A DNA stretch of 64,000 bases from Apostichopus japonicus (lineage: Eukaryota; Echinodermata; Holothuroidea; Aspidochirotida; Stichopodidae): contig NC_092563.1 in assembly GCF_037975245.1 (NCBI RefSeq), forward strand, positions 5,645,501-5,709,500. The letters are read 5' to 3'. Of this stretch, positions 27,601-34,853 are shown in pieces (the first letter of the stretch is position 1; each line of letters starts with the position of its first letter). The notes under the pieces are model-generated. The model was given only the letters and a program-made list of their open reading frames with translations. It did not search any database and was not told the DNA's origin. The position numbers were made by a program, and so were the translations under genes.

Positions 27601-30600
27601 ATGTTAGACAAGGAGACAATATTCTTCATATAGCATTAATACAAACAAATGCAAGAATCTCTTTTGGTGAAAAACGAGAGTGAACAAGGCCAAAAAGCAA
27701 GTGAATACTTGGTGGTAAAATGCAATCGGGATTCTATGATTCTATCAATTATGATGCAACCAACCTGTTTGATGATTAACTACATTTAAGAAATGATAAT
27801 TTTCTTTTATGATTGAAGTAATCTTTCGTGTGACATAACAATACAACGAGATGATATTTCCATTGGTCTGAAGTTCTGTTGTCTCTCTCTTATATTTGAG
27901 AGTACATCTCTTTTTTCTTCTGTCTTTGACATTACTGGAAGAGGTGATTCGTAACTGTCTGTTGTTGGCTACATACTAAAGCGATTACACTGGAATGCAA
28001 ATTGTTGTCTTTCTTCTTGTGACAACAATTTCATTACTTATAAAGAGATACGTTGTTTTTTCTCTCTTTTTTATGAAGATGTTTGGTAATTGTCCTGTAA
28101 TTTTTTTTGTCCTGCTAGGCTACCAACGTGAGTTGACGTACAAGCACGATGACGGTTCCTTCAGTGCCTTCGGTAAAAGCGATCCATCGGGCAGTGTTTG
28201 GCTGACCTCTTTCGTCGCAAAATCCTTCACCGGTGCGGCGAAATTCATTACCATTGACACCAAGGTCATAGAAATGGCCGTGAAGTTCATCATATCCCAG
28301 CAGGATCGCTCTGGAACATTTACGGAGCCCGGCAGAATTGTGGATAGCGGTATCGAAGTAAGAATTGATTCCATTCTGTTAACGTTTTATTTTTTTTGTT
28401 TCATTACGTAAAAGCTCATGGTATTACAAATTGTTGGAAAGGCACGAGCCCAAATTTGTTGTCAATTTCATTAAATCATCGTGATAAATTTTCTTTTATT
28501 CTTCAAGACAGCTTTTTTGAACGACAGCGTGAAAACGTGAGAACGAAAATTAGCCCCTCTCTGAAACCCCGATGACAGAATGGCAAACTTTGAATATGAC
28601 TCCCAAAGAAAGCAAGATTATTCTTAGCTGTTAGGGGGAGAAAATATTCTTCCTAATCCTGTAAAATCTCATAACAATATTGCAATCCATCCTCACGGAA
28701 ACCAGACAGCCACAGTTCTATAACAGAAGCAGCAAAATGAATATAAATTTAATTTTTCTCTGCTCTTGTCATTTTTACCCATTCCAGGGAGGAGTAAATC
28801 CAGGAGCCACACTGACTGCTTACATCACAATTGCACTTCAAGAAGTTCTGAATTCTCAAAATATTTCAGAGGTAGGTCAGATTACTTCCATTTCAACATC
28901 TTTCACTAAATTTGAGGATGGTAGTTGTTGAAAAAAATTATTCTGAAGTTTTGTATTCCAAAAAGAAACTGCATTTTCTTTCCTGTTTTACATATAAAAT
29001 TCTTTAACTTCTCTACAAGTTGGGGAACTTGCTGAACTACAGAATAAAACTTGCTGATTTAGAGCAGTCCAGGTATGAGCAAGTTACTTGATCGGAATCA
29101 AACGTAGAATTATTCCTTGTTTTGTGAACAGGTCCCACTCGAACGAGAAAAGTGCTGAAGGAAAAGAAACCGAAGACAGCTGCAAGCGATGTGTGCTCGT
29201 AATATTTTCTCGCAAAATTTGTTATCTGATGTTAAAAGATGATCATGTTACATTTAAGTGGTCTTCTCATGATGTAAAACATGGATTTAATAATTTAATA
29301 TGTGTTAATATTTGCAACCATAGTTCTTTAACCATAGTTCTCTAACTTTCTGGTTTGTTTTCAGTCCATAAGGGAGAGCATTCAGTCAGCAATAACAAGG
29401 GCTCAAGGATACCTGGTGGATCAAGAGGACGATGTCAAATCGGATCCCTATGCTCTCTCCCTGGTAACCTATGCTCTTGCCATCACCAAAAGTAGTGCGG
29501 CAACCAGATTTAGGGAGTTGTTGGACAATCTGGCCATCACGGAGGGTACGCTTTGTAAATTTAAAAAAAAAAGAAGTTATCTCTAAAAGTAAAGGTGTGG
29601 TTGTGCCGACAATCCTCTCCAGAGGTTGTTATTCATTTTGATATTTTTAATATTTTTTTGATATTTTTGATATTTTTTTCATTTTTGATATTTTTGATAC
29701 TTTTGATATTCTTTATATTTTTTGATATTCTTTATATTCTTTAGGTTTTTGATATTTTTGTTATTTTTGATTTTTTTTATATCATTTATATTCTTTAGAT
29801 TTTTTATATTCTTTAATTCTTTATATTCTTTATATTCATTATATTCTTTATATTCTTGATATTCTTGATATTTTTTATATTCTTAATATTCTTTATATTC
29901 TTTATATTCATTATATTCTTTTTATTCTTTATATTCTTGATATTCTTGATATTCTTGATAATTTTTATATTCTTAATATTCTTTATATTCATTATATTCA
30001 TTATATTCTTTATATTCTTTATACTCATTATATTCTTTATATTCTTTATATTCTTTATATTCATCATATTCTTTATATTCTTGATATTCTTGATATTCTT
30101 GATATTTTTTATATTCTTAATATTCTTAATATTCTTATTATTCTTTATATTCTTTATAGTCTTTATATTCTTTATATTCTTTATTTTTTATATATTTTTA
30201 TATTTTTTTATATTTTTTATATTTTCATATTTTTTCGTTATGTAGGAGGACAAAAGCACTGGTCATCAGCAGAGGATGGGACGGTAGAAGATGAAGATGA
30301 CTACTGGTACAGGCCTTACCACGGACCGCCGTCCAGCGAGGTCGAGATGACCTCTTACGCACTGCTGACTTATCTGGAAATGGACGATATACCTGGAGCG
30401 TCCAGCATTGCCAAGTGGATGACGCACCAGAGGAATCCGTTTGGAGGCTACGGGTCAACTCAGGTCAGATGTCTTTCCCTTTCGCCTCATCTAGCTATCA
30501 GGGGTCTGTCTGTCTTGGCAGGTCGCGAAATAAAAAGCCAAAGAAAATTTCCCAAGTATCAATCGTTTATGGTTGCTCGGTAACAACACACAGTGTCTGA

Positions 30601-33600
30601 AATCCTTTGCACCAGTTCTCTCTTCCAATTTTCTCTAAAGCAAGCGGTATTGTTAAAAGAATAGACAAATTTATGATCGACATGTATCCTAAGAACACAT
30701 CCTGGTGAAAGTTGAATTCAACCCGAAGATGCTGTTTAGGATATCAATTTCTATGATTGTGTAAAAGTTAGAACTCCCAACGAGGGCCTCATTTTATTCT
30801 ACATCATACAATAAAAACTCAATTGTCTTTTCTATTTATTTTTTTCTTTGTACAGGATACAGTGATTGGACTTCAGGCCCTCACAGCATTCTCATTAATC
30901 TTCAGGGAGACTGACCCTCAAGTGGACCTCTCCATCTCACTTAGTAGTGACCCTTCGTATACCCATGACCTCACAGTGGATACAAACAATGCTATCGTAC
31001 TGCAACAAGTCGAGGTGAGGTTTCGTTTCATTCCAACAATAGGCATTACCATGCAAGGGCGTAGGAACCGGGGGGGGCTGGGGGCACCAACCCCCCCAGT
31101 GAAAAATATGGTGGGGCGGAAGTATCATTCCGCCCCCCCCCCCGCTTCGCAAGTCAGAAAACCCCTTTTTCATTTCCAAATGAGAAAAAAATCTCATTTG
31201 GAGCACCAAATTGCATCTAAGGCTAGGTGAAAATGCAAAATTTTTTACAAAATGGAGTGGGTGTTGAAGTGTGCTATATTGCACCAAATTGCATCTGAGG
31301 CCACCTGGAAATGCAAAAAAAGTCCAAATGGGAGGGGGACACCCCCTCCCTTTAGACCCCTCCCCCAGGCCAGCCATCAGTCTTCAGCCCCCCCCCTCCA
31401 CTCAAAAGTACCTTCCTACGCCACTGTTACCATGTTTGGGTCTTCTTCACATTGTTAATAAAGTTATGTTCTTGTAGTTAGCATGCGAGTACTGGGAGCC
31501 TATTTATGACCTCAGGAGAGGGTCGTCAAACGTCCCTTCTGTTGATACCCACATAGTCTTGTTGATCAGTCCAGACCCAAAGTCTGATGCCTAGGTTACC
31601 TCTTTGGTTCCAATGCCTTGGCATCCATTAGAACCTATGCAGTCATCAGAACCTATCCATCAGAACCTATCCATCAGAACCTATCCATCAGAACCTATGC
31701 AGTTGACGAATGTGTGTTTGTGACGCCCTAGCGTGTAAGCACGGTATCTCAAGAAGGAACTATGTGATTGGTGTCATACTTGGTATATATATGTTGGTCA
31801 GGGTCAGCAGATGATCCCTATTGTGTTTGGTGGGGCTGTCATGCATATTAACAAGTGGGCGGGGCTTACTGTTAAATTCATGTAATGTCGATATCTCCAC
31901 AACTGAATGTCTGATTTAATTTAAACATGGCATGAATATACACACCAAACAGGCTTCAGTCACTTAATTAGTAGAATTATTAATATTCATGAAGGTGAGG
32001 AGCTCATAGAAATGTGCTAGATTATGCTAGTAAACATGATGTCTCAAGAAGGAAATACAGGATTGATACATACTTGGTACATATGTTGGCCATGGTCAGT
32101 AGATAACTCCTATTGTTTTTGGTGATTGTATTTTGCATATTTAATGAGTGGGTGGGGCTAAATCTAAAAGCATCAAATTGAAATAAGTTTCGAACGGTTC
32201 GTCCAATATGCTTTATGTTAGGTACGAAGGTATTACTGGGTAATAGGTGCAAGTTTATGTAAAGATGGAAGCTTATCTCATTAACATTCACGATGGGTGT
32301 GGCTACATTGTAATTGGCTAGAATAGCTTTTAAAAACATCTCAAGATTGCAGTGTTTTATGCATGTGATATGTGGTAGGTAGGTACCTCATGTGGAATAG
32401 ATTAATGTTAGTATGTTTGGTGCTTGCAATATGCATATTAATGAGTGGGCAGGGCTAAAGTGCAGTACCTTTGGAGCAGCATGTCCTACTTGCTCCATAT
32501 TTGATATGAAGATGTCACTAGGTGATAGGTACAAATGTTATGTAAGAAGCTTATCTTATTGACATTCATAATGAGTGGGTGGGGCTAAATAGAAAATTCC
32601 TTAAATGTTAATATCTTCACAACAGTTTTACTGTTTGAGAGATTTTCACCGTACCTGGTATAGAGGCAGTTGGTAGGAATCGCAACTCCTAGGCCTATCA
32701 AGTAAGTATACAATCCTGAAGCTAACTTTTTATGTCAGAAACACTGCTTGTCCGGTCTGGTGACAAATTCCATGTTACTGACTTAGATTCATACTGCTCT
32801 CAATCCGCAGTATTAACTTCAGCCAGAGTTAGCTTGCAAACTACTCTTGTGGGACATATGTAATGTATTTAAATGCAAGTAATCTCTGGAAGGGGTTTCC
32901 CTCTAGTTATACAATGTCACTAAATAGACAAAATCAATCAACAGGGTATTCCTGGTACCGTCCATTTATATCTTGTTAGTCAATAGCTAATCCTCTTCAT
33001 TTTTGGTGTGCACAAGTTCACGAATATTAACACGTATGGCATACATACCATGAAATTGGAAGCCACCCATAATCCATAAGCCCTTGCGGGGTTTCTCCCA
33101 CATTTGTGGTCGCTTTAAGCGTCGTAAAAAGTAACTGCCCGATCATCATTACTATTGTCAATATACCATGCTATGAATACGTTTAGGCATCGGAACCGCT
33201 GAACGTTTTCTGGTTTCCTCTCCAGGTGCCGACCCAATCAGGAGAAATAACGGTCCGCGGTAGAGGCAGGGGTACCTGCCTCATGACGGTGGCCATCTTC
33301 TACAACCTGAAGGCAATTCATGAGAGGCGGTCATTCGAATACACCATCAGCCTCTCAGATTTGGATCAAGATAACCTGGAAATTAAAGCTTGTGGCAGGT
33401 AAACATGACTTGCCCTATAATAATCCCGGGTCTCTCGCACCTGTCCCTCTTGGGTGAGGGTGGGGGTGAGGGTGGGGAGAGTTTGTTTGAAGCGGCTTTT
33501 ATTACCGAGTTCACTACTTTCTGTTAGGCAGACAATTTTTACTTTGTGCAGTTTTACCCAACATAAAATATTGAATATCTTCGTACTCACATGTTTTTTT

Positions 33601-34853
33601 AACGTGTTACTCCTTGCGATTTCAGGTATCTTGGCGAAGCACAGGTGACCAGCATGTGTCTGATGGACATTGGTATCCCATCAGGCTTTGCTGCAGACCA
33701 CGATCGCCTCACAGAAGTCACAAACGACCACCCTCTGGTTCAAAAATTTGAAACGGCCCAGCAGTCTGTGTACCTGTACTTTCAGGAGGTAGGTGTCTAG
33801 TTTGGTTTATTTGATAATGTTACAAGCTTTTACTCAATCAAAGAAACAGTTTCTGCATTATGTTGTCAATTTCCAGATGAGAGTTTATTGGTGCGTTTTG
33901 TAGGATCTAAGGCTTTGTCGTTCAAACACTTTCTCACATTATCATTCATCGATTGTGACTTATGTGTCACTTTCGAAAAAATCATTAGATATCAAATTTG
34001 TATTCTTAGATTCCCATAGGGTGTTATGGCCTGCATTACCTTGACTGCTTGCTACTTTGGGGGGGGGGGGATAGGTCCCCAGGCTTAAACCCCCACCCTT
34101 AGCTACACCACTGATGTCAGCATTCACACACATTTGCTAAAGTAGGTCCATATGGTATGCAAACAATTGGTTGCTCATTTTAAGAGATTTCCATAAACTC
34201 AGATTATTGCTGCAATTGGGTCAATTGTATTTACTTTTAAAAGGTAATTTACCTCTCAAGAGATCATAAATTAGACGTCCAAAATGTGTTCTTTCCCTAG
34301 ATTCCAAAGGACGAGATGACCTGCGTGACCTTGCATGCCAGCCGAACGAATGTCGTGGCTAACGTACAGCCAAAGTACGCTAGGTTGTACGACTACTACA
34401 ATCCGGGTATGTTCAGACTTTAGAAATAAACTCATTTATTTCAGCCTCATCAGAGCCTTGACGCTTTTTCAGGTCTCTTTCGTATTCCTCCACCCTTCTC
34501 CCACCCCACCCCACCCCACCTCCCCCCTGTGTGTAAACTTGAAGCACCATCCCTCCCTTTCTCGTCAGTCCTGAGGCTTACGGTGTGACATGATATATTA
34601 AAAGAGTAAATATCAAATTTAATCCCCTTTTGCCTTTTTATGTATTTTCCTCTTCCATTAACCAAGGCTTGTTTTTGTTTCCGCAGCCGAACAAGTTGTT
34701 GTCGAATACTCCTCTGATGTCCTACAGGGGAGTACTATTTGTGATGTGTGCCCAGACTGTGCGGGTTGTACCGGTGGTGCCAAACAACCTTATGTGTCAT
34801 TCCTGCTCTTCTTGGTTACGCTTCTGGTAGCAGTGTTTGTCAGTAATGTGTAA
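6415..34853 (+). CDS. CD109/alpha-2-macroglobulin-like thioester protein (31 visible exons, 5' incomplete)
   Basis: Exons were joined by eye from GT-AG sites and matching phases: 6415-6601, 8696-8858, 9294-9364, 10673-10801, 11552-11591, 11979-12063, 12780-12867, 13444-13692, 15312-15503, 16662-16793, 17602-17664, 18023-18214, 19002-19151, 19640-19777, 20615-20678, 21142-21319, 22724-22841, 23884-23997, 24684-24770, 25463-25606, 26523-26667, 27402-27578, 28119-28357, 28788-28871, 29365-29545, 30246-30463, 30856-31014, 33226-33398, 33626-33788, 34301-34406, 34687-34853. The product is about 1,464 residues, close to vertebrate CD109. It has the A2M_N motif FIQTDKAIYKPGQT, VDQSVLIL before the bait region, VRKQFPETWLW, PYSIIRGE, the thioester PFGCGEQNMMNF (Cys about residue 930), the TED motif WLTSFV, and a receptor-binding domain. 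The C-terminus is a hydrophobic GPI-signal-like tail. The family traps proteases and modifies targets covalently. The signal-peptide exon was not found. CD109-like is favoured over soluble A2M because of the tail and the GCGEQ context; the exact orthologue is not certain. Confidence 0.93.
6760..7945. repeat. 23 bp minisatellite, about 50 copies, with higher-order structure
   Basis: Unit agaacatggatcaccacat plus agat, interrupted every four to seven units by a variant with atcgttgatatcc. It begins about 155 bases after the donor of the 6415-6601 exon. Frames on the minus strand are repeat artefacts. Confidence 0.92.
8340..8676 (+). mobile_element. 5'-truncated LINE 3' end
   Basis: The plus strand reads FKSKLKTYLFRQHY and a stop near 8467, the usual C-terminal end of a CR1/L2/Jockey-type ORF2. 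A 3' UTR follows, ending gctttataaaataaa and (att)n. It inserted just upstream of a CD109-like exon. Confidence 0.6.
8696..8858 (+). CDS. CD109-like exon: end of MG1, start of A2M_N
   Basis: Reads IPDTLSYPTSQYQLEV and then FIQTDKAIYKPGQT, the family's hallmark MG2 entry. It starts after tttccag and ends with one base of a Val codon before gtaaag. A truncated LINE tail ends just upstream at about 8676. Confidence 0.93.
9294..9364 (+). CDS. CD109-like exon: MG2
   Basis: After tttcag it completes Val and continues NFRIFGVHPGMLPYTG to DVDVM before gtaagt. It completes the strand that follows the KPGQ motif. Confidence 0.92.
10673..10801 (+). CDS. CD109-like exon: MG2
   Basis: 43 codons, phase 0 at both ends: DPDGNIILKLTGLQNETYG to GDWTIKAAAE before gtaagt. 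Typical 'G(D/T)W.I' end of the A2M_N domain; NET is a possible N-glycosylation site. Confidence 0.93.
10945..11235 (+). mobile_element. tRNA-derived SINE
   Basis: Pol III A box (tggcagagtggttaag) and B box (ggtttgagttc) lie about 40 bases apart, followed by a body and a tail gcgctttataaaccctcaat then (att)n. The tail resembles the LINE end at 8640-8670, suggesting the partner LINE family. Intronic. Confidence 0.75.
11552..11591 (+). CDS. CD109-like microexon: end of MG2
   Basis: Only 40 bases, GQEKTKQVTIEEY plus one base before gtgaga. Small, but it joins both neighbours in phase and supplies the expected 'F.VEEYVLPKFEV' linker. Confidence 0.88.
11979..12063 (+). CDS. CD109-like exon: start of MG3
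   Basis: After ttttccag it gives VLPKFEVDVVLPPYIS, then IQIDA and two bases of Lys before gtaagt. VLPKFEV is a diagnostic A2M-family motif. A minisatellite of about 51 bp units begins within about 15 bases of the donor. Confidence 0.93.
12070..12285. repeat. 51 bp G-rich minisatellite, about four copies
   Basis: Units gggtggggcaagagggaa plus gggttggagtgtctcg, beginning about 15 bases after the donor of the 11979-12063 exon. Confidence 0.85.
12780..12867 (+). CDS. CD109-like exon: MG3
   Basis: Completes Lys and reads YTFGKPLKGTADVSIQF, matching the family pattern 'YTYGKPV.G.V'. It ends SITRSVQ before gtttgt; phase 0 out. Confidence 0.92.
13444..13692 (+). CDS. CD109-like exon: MG3 to MG4
   Basis: 83 codons from LDGTADISLSQDEI to VFKPGLTYTAY before gtaggt. 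It contains the 'V.V.ATVTEELTG' strand and the FKPG(L) entry of MG4. Confidence 0.93.
14160..15015. mobile_element. Palindromic MITE with TTAA ends
   Basis: Left end ttaaaggatcggttca and right end tgaaccaatcctttaa are inverted copies. The arms stay complementary inward through gtgatgtcacatcctcac (about 14334) / gtgaggatgtgacatcac (about 14833) and cgtcccttgtttcacg / cgcgaaacaagggacg. TTAA at both borders suggests a piggyBac/Kolobok-type target. The open frame at 14027-14338 overlaps its left arm and is not an exon. Confidence 0.78.
15312..15503 (+). CDS. CD109-like exon: MG4
   Basis: 64 codons, LLVTHQDGSMLTAKERRDSL to SATSLQMK before gtaaat. It continues TYTAY of the previous exon directly. 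The last 11 bases and the donor are copied in the minisatellite that follows. Confidence 0.93.
15504..16325. repeat. Minisatellite of about 75 bp copying an exon end and splice donor
   Basis: About eleven units, each with ttacaaatgaaggtaaatc, which is the last bases and donor of the 15312-15503 exon. Two unit types alternate (catttgaaatatag and catatgtaatatag), indicating dimer-wise expansion. Confidence 0.9.
16662..16793 (+). CDS. CD109-like exon: start of MG5
   Basis: 44 codons, GLYYRPSSQELDSY to SQTYIQIAIETEQVT before gtaagc. Matches the 'YSPS.SYLQI' strand that opens MG5; phase 0 both ends. Confidence 0.92.
16845..17400. repeat. Minisatellite of about 60 bp
   Basis: Units with actacagtaggctaagaag and aataaggctatgggac, degenerating toward the 3' end; starts about 50 bases after the donor of the 16662-16793 exon. 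Confidence 0.85.
17602..17664 (+). CDS. CD109-like microexon: MG5
   Basis: 21 codons, IGQDVTFTVTTTEIP to ELTYT before gtaagc. The acceptor is ttatgaag, with a pyrimidine-rich tract (ttttttgttt) just upstream. Phase 0 both sides and family pattern 'VG..V.F.V.ST'. Confidence 0.9.
17755..17890. repeat. Short tandem repeat, about 40 bp units
   Basis: Three to four units carrying cagagtgccaaacagaag and aaaacacatatt in the intron after the 17602-17664 exon. Confidence 0.7.
18023..18214 (+). CDS. CD109-like exon: MG5
   Basis: 64 codons, VISQGNIMLVDSLKAL to ELQVDGIFKNQ before gtgagt. 'V.S.G.I' and 'P.A.V...VR.DGEVIADS' are typical of MG5 and MG6 in TEP/CD109 proteins. Confidence 0.93.
19002..19151 (+). 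CDS. CD109-like exon: lead-in to bait region
   Basis: 50 codons with VSFDRDTSEPGDAITF and the strongly conserved GILAVDQSVLIL, ending ITRDE before gtgagt. This strand immediately precedes the bait region in A2M and CD109. Confidence 0.94.
19640..19777 (+). CDS. CD109-like exon: bait region with polybasic site
   Basis: 46 codons from VIDELSAIG to REVFN before gtaagt. Low family conservation, as expected for a bait segment. Residues RKKRR (19712-19726) are a candidate proprotein-convertase or trypsin-type cleavage site. Confidence 0.88.
19870..20310. repeat. Two diverged copies of an intron segment
   Basis: The stretch with accatgtaaactgtatagg and gcttagcaacggcaatattc near 19875-19985 recurs at 20195-20310 with substitutions. 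Confidence 0.7.
20615..20678 (+). CDS. CD109-like microexon after bait
   Basis: 64 bases, DAGLLVFSDGLV to VSNNYN plus one base before gtgagt. Matches the 'F...GLVVLTD' stretch that follows the bait in family members. Confidence 0.87.
21142..21319 (+). CDS. CD109-like exon: bait end and MG6
   Basis: Acidic and Ala-rich linker (YEDDVALEAAPFPAQAD) followed by VRKQFPETWLWSDIIA, the conserved block that begins the A2M domain. Ends with two bases of Asp before gtgaga. Confidence 0.94.
21855..22370. repeat. 21-23 bp minisatellite
   Basis: Units of gttaaccagtgacacatcg with frequent changes, about 22 copies, in the intron before the 22724-22841 exon. Confidence 0.88.
22724..22841 (+). CDS. CD109-like exon: A2M domain
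   Basis: Completes Asp and reads SNGQVIVKTTVPDTITSW to GLGVAEAPVK before gtaatc. 'VPDTITSW..SA.A.S...GLGVA' is a family signature. Confidence 0.95.
23884..23997 (+). CDS. CD109-like exon: A2M domain, MG7
   Basis: 38 codons, TTVFKPFFVSLNLPYSIIRG to FNYFDTEIQ before gtatgt. 'PFFV.L.LPYS..RGE' is a hallmark of the family. Confidence 0.95.
24684..24770 (+). CDS. CD109-like exon: MG7
   Basis: 29 codons, ATVSLEKSTHFEGIIV to SSSEAM before gtaagt. Continues 'V.V.LE....F' of the MG7 fold, phase 0 both sides. Confidence 0.9.
25055..25090. repeat. (TA)n microsatellite
   Basis: Pure TA run in an intron of the CD109-like gene. Confidence 0.8.
25255..25345 (-). mobile_element. 3' tail of a LINE/SINE, reverse orientation
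   Basis: On the minus strand it reads gtaaagcgcctagaggcctt, then ggcgctatattaagaac and (att)n. The GCGCTTTA-type end with an ATT tail matches the tails at 8640 and 11195. Confidence 0.5.
25463..25606 (+). CDS. CD109-like exon: CUB/TED lead-in
   Basis: 48 codons, MDKITIPAGSGASVFF to VRRQLLVE before gttagg. The following exon starts AEGISH, giving the family join 'R.LLVEAEGI'. Reading through the donor stays open for 113 codons of a 48 bp minisatellite. Confidence 0.93.
25607..25945. repeat. 48 bp minisatellite, seven copies, open in the exon frame
   Basis: Unit gggaaagagaatacttgtgt plus gatgccttcatgaatactattacctcta. It starts at the donor itself (gttagggaaag), and the exon frame continues through it as REREYLCDAFMNTITS repeats to a TGA at 25946. 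Confidence 0.9.
26523..26667 (+). CDS. CD109-like exon: lead-in to thioester domain
   Basis: AEGISHSVSETRLF to VRVLLSVT plus one base before gtaaga. The pattern 'EG...S......P...V.GS.R....V.GD' precedes the thioester in all family members. Confidence 0.94.
27402..27578 (+). CDS. CD109-like exon: thioester motif
   Basis: Reads GDIMGPTMNNLDSLLKM, then PFGCGEQNMMNFAP; Cys codon at 27461-27463, Gln three residues later. The Cys and Gln side chains form the internal thioester of this family. Then VFVYEYLTVTDQ; exon ends with one Gly base before gtaagt. Confidence 0.97.
28119..28357 (+). CDS. CD109-like exon: thioester domain helices
   Basis: GYQRELTYKHDDGSFSAFG, WLTSFVAKSF, and then SQQDRSGTFTEPGRIVD to SGIE before gtaaga. 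'YK..DGSFSAFG' and 'WLT.FV.K.F' are TED signatures. The Asp at 28343-28345 sits four residues before Gly-Gly, the position of the catalytic His in C3/C4B. Confidence 0.96.
28788..28871 (+). CDS. CD109-like exon: thioester domain
   Basis: 28 codons, GGVNPGATLTAYITIALQEV to SQNISE before gtaggt. 'GG......LTA(Y/F)....L' is conserved; NIS is a possible N-glycosylation site. Confidence 0.94.
29365..29545 (+). CDS. CD109-like exon: thioester domain
   Basis: SIRESIQSAITRAQGYLVDQ and DPYALSLVTYALAITKS, ending with one Gly base before gtacgc. 'DPYALALV.YAL' is a TED helix signature. Confidence 0.95.
29630..30240. repeat. Strand-asymmetric T-rich minisatellite at an acceptor
   Basis: About 600 bases of variants of tattctttatattcttga with almost no G or C, ending six bases before the 30246-30463 exon. 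It supplies an extreme polypyrimidine-like tract. Confidence 0.88.
30246..30463 (+). CDS. CD109-like exon: thioester domain
   Basis: GGQKHWSSAEDGTVED, VEMTSYALLTYLEMDD and MTHQRNPFGGYGSTQ before gtcaga. 'VE.T.YALL' and 'W...QRN..GG..STQDT' are TED hallmarks. A long T-rich minisatellite sits directly against its acceptor. Confidence 0.96.
30856..31014 (+). CDS. CD109-like exon: end of TED
   Basis: 53 codons, DTVIGLQALTAFSLIF to NAIVLQQVE before gtgagg. 'DTV(I/V)GLQAL' joins GGYGSTQ of the preceding exon. Confidence 0.95.
31054..31426. mobile_element. hAT-type MITE
   Basis: Perfect 8 bp target duplication ttaccatg at 31046-31053 and 31427-31434. Imperfect inverted ends caagggcgtaggaacc and ttcctacgccactg. 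No transposase; frames inside are incidental. Confidence 0.85.
31715..32650. repeat. Three diverged tandem units of about 310 bp
   Basis: Each has a ctcaagaagga-type start, then tacttggtatatatatg, tgcatattaacaagtgggc and gtggggcta blocks in the same order. Intronic; not coding. Confidence 0.65.
33226..33398 (+). CDS. CD109-like exon: CUB-like/MG8
   Basis: VPTQSGEITVRGRGRGTCLM, TVAIFYNLKAIHER, then LEIKACG with two bases of Arg before gtaaac. 'G.G.....V...YN' is the expected strand before the receptor-binding domain. Confidence 0.94.
33626..33788 (+). CDS. CD109-like exon: receptor-binding domain (MG8)
   Basis: Completes Arg and reads YLGEAQVTSMCLMDIGIPSG to QQSVYLYFQE before gtaggt. 'MCLMDIGIPSGF' corresponds to 'M.(I/V)(D/E)V.LPSGF' of A2M_recep. 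Confidence 0.95.
34301..34406 (+). CDS. CD109-like exon: receptor-binding domain
   Basis: IPKDEMTCVTLHASRTNVVA to ARLYDYYNP plus one base before gtatgt. 'VQP..(A/V).(V)YDYY.P' is the conserved end of the A2M receptor domain. Confidence 0.95.
34687..34853 (+). CDS. CD109-like last exon: Cys cluster and GPI-type tail
   Basis: AEQVVVEYSSDVLQGSTI, then a cluster of four Cys (CDVCPDCAGC), TGGA as possible GPI attachment residues, and about 20 hydrophobic residues (VSFLLFLVTLLVAVFV) before TAA at 34851-34853. The layout fits a GPI-anchor signal, as in CD109; a short membrane anchor is the alternative. Confidence 0.93.

Noticed and set aside
29088-29345. 85-codon plus-strand frame in an intron
   Set aside because: No similarity to the family and not needed; SQNISE joins SIRESI directly.
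29813-30245. Ile/Phe-rich frames on both strands
   Set aside because: Low-complexity T-rich repeat next to an acceptor.
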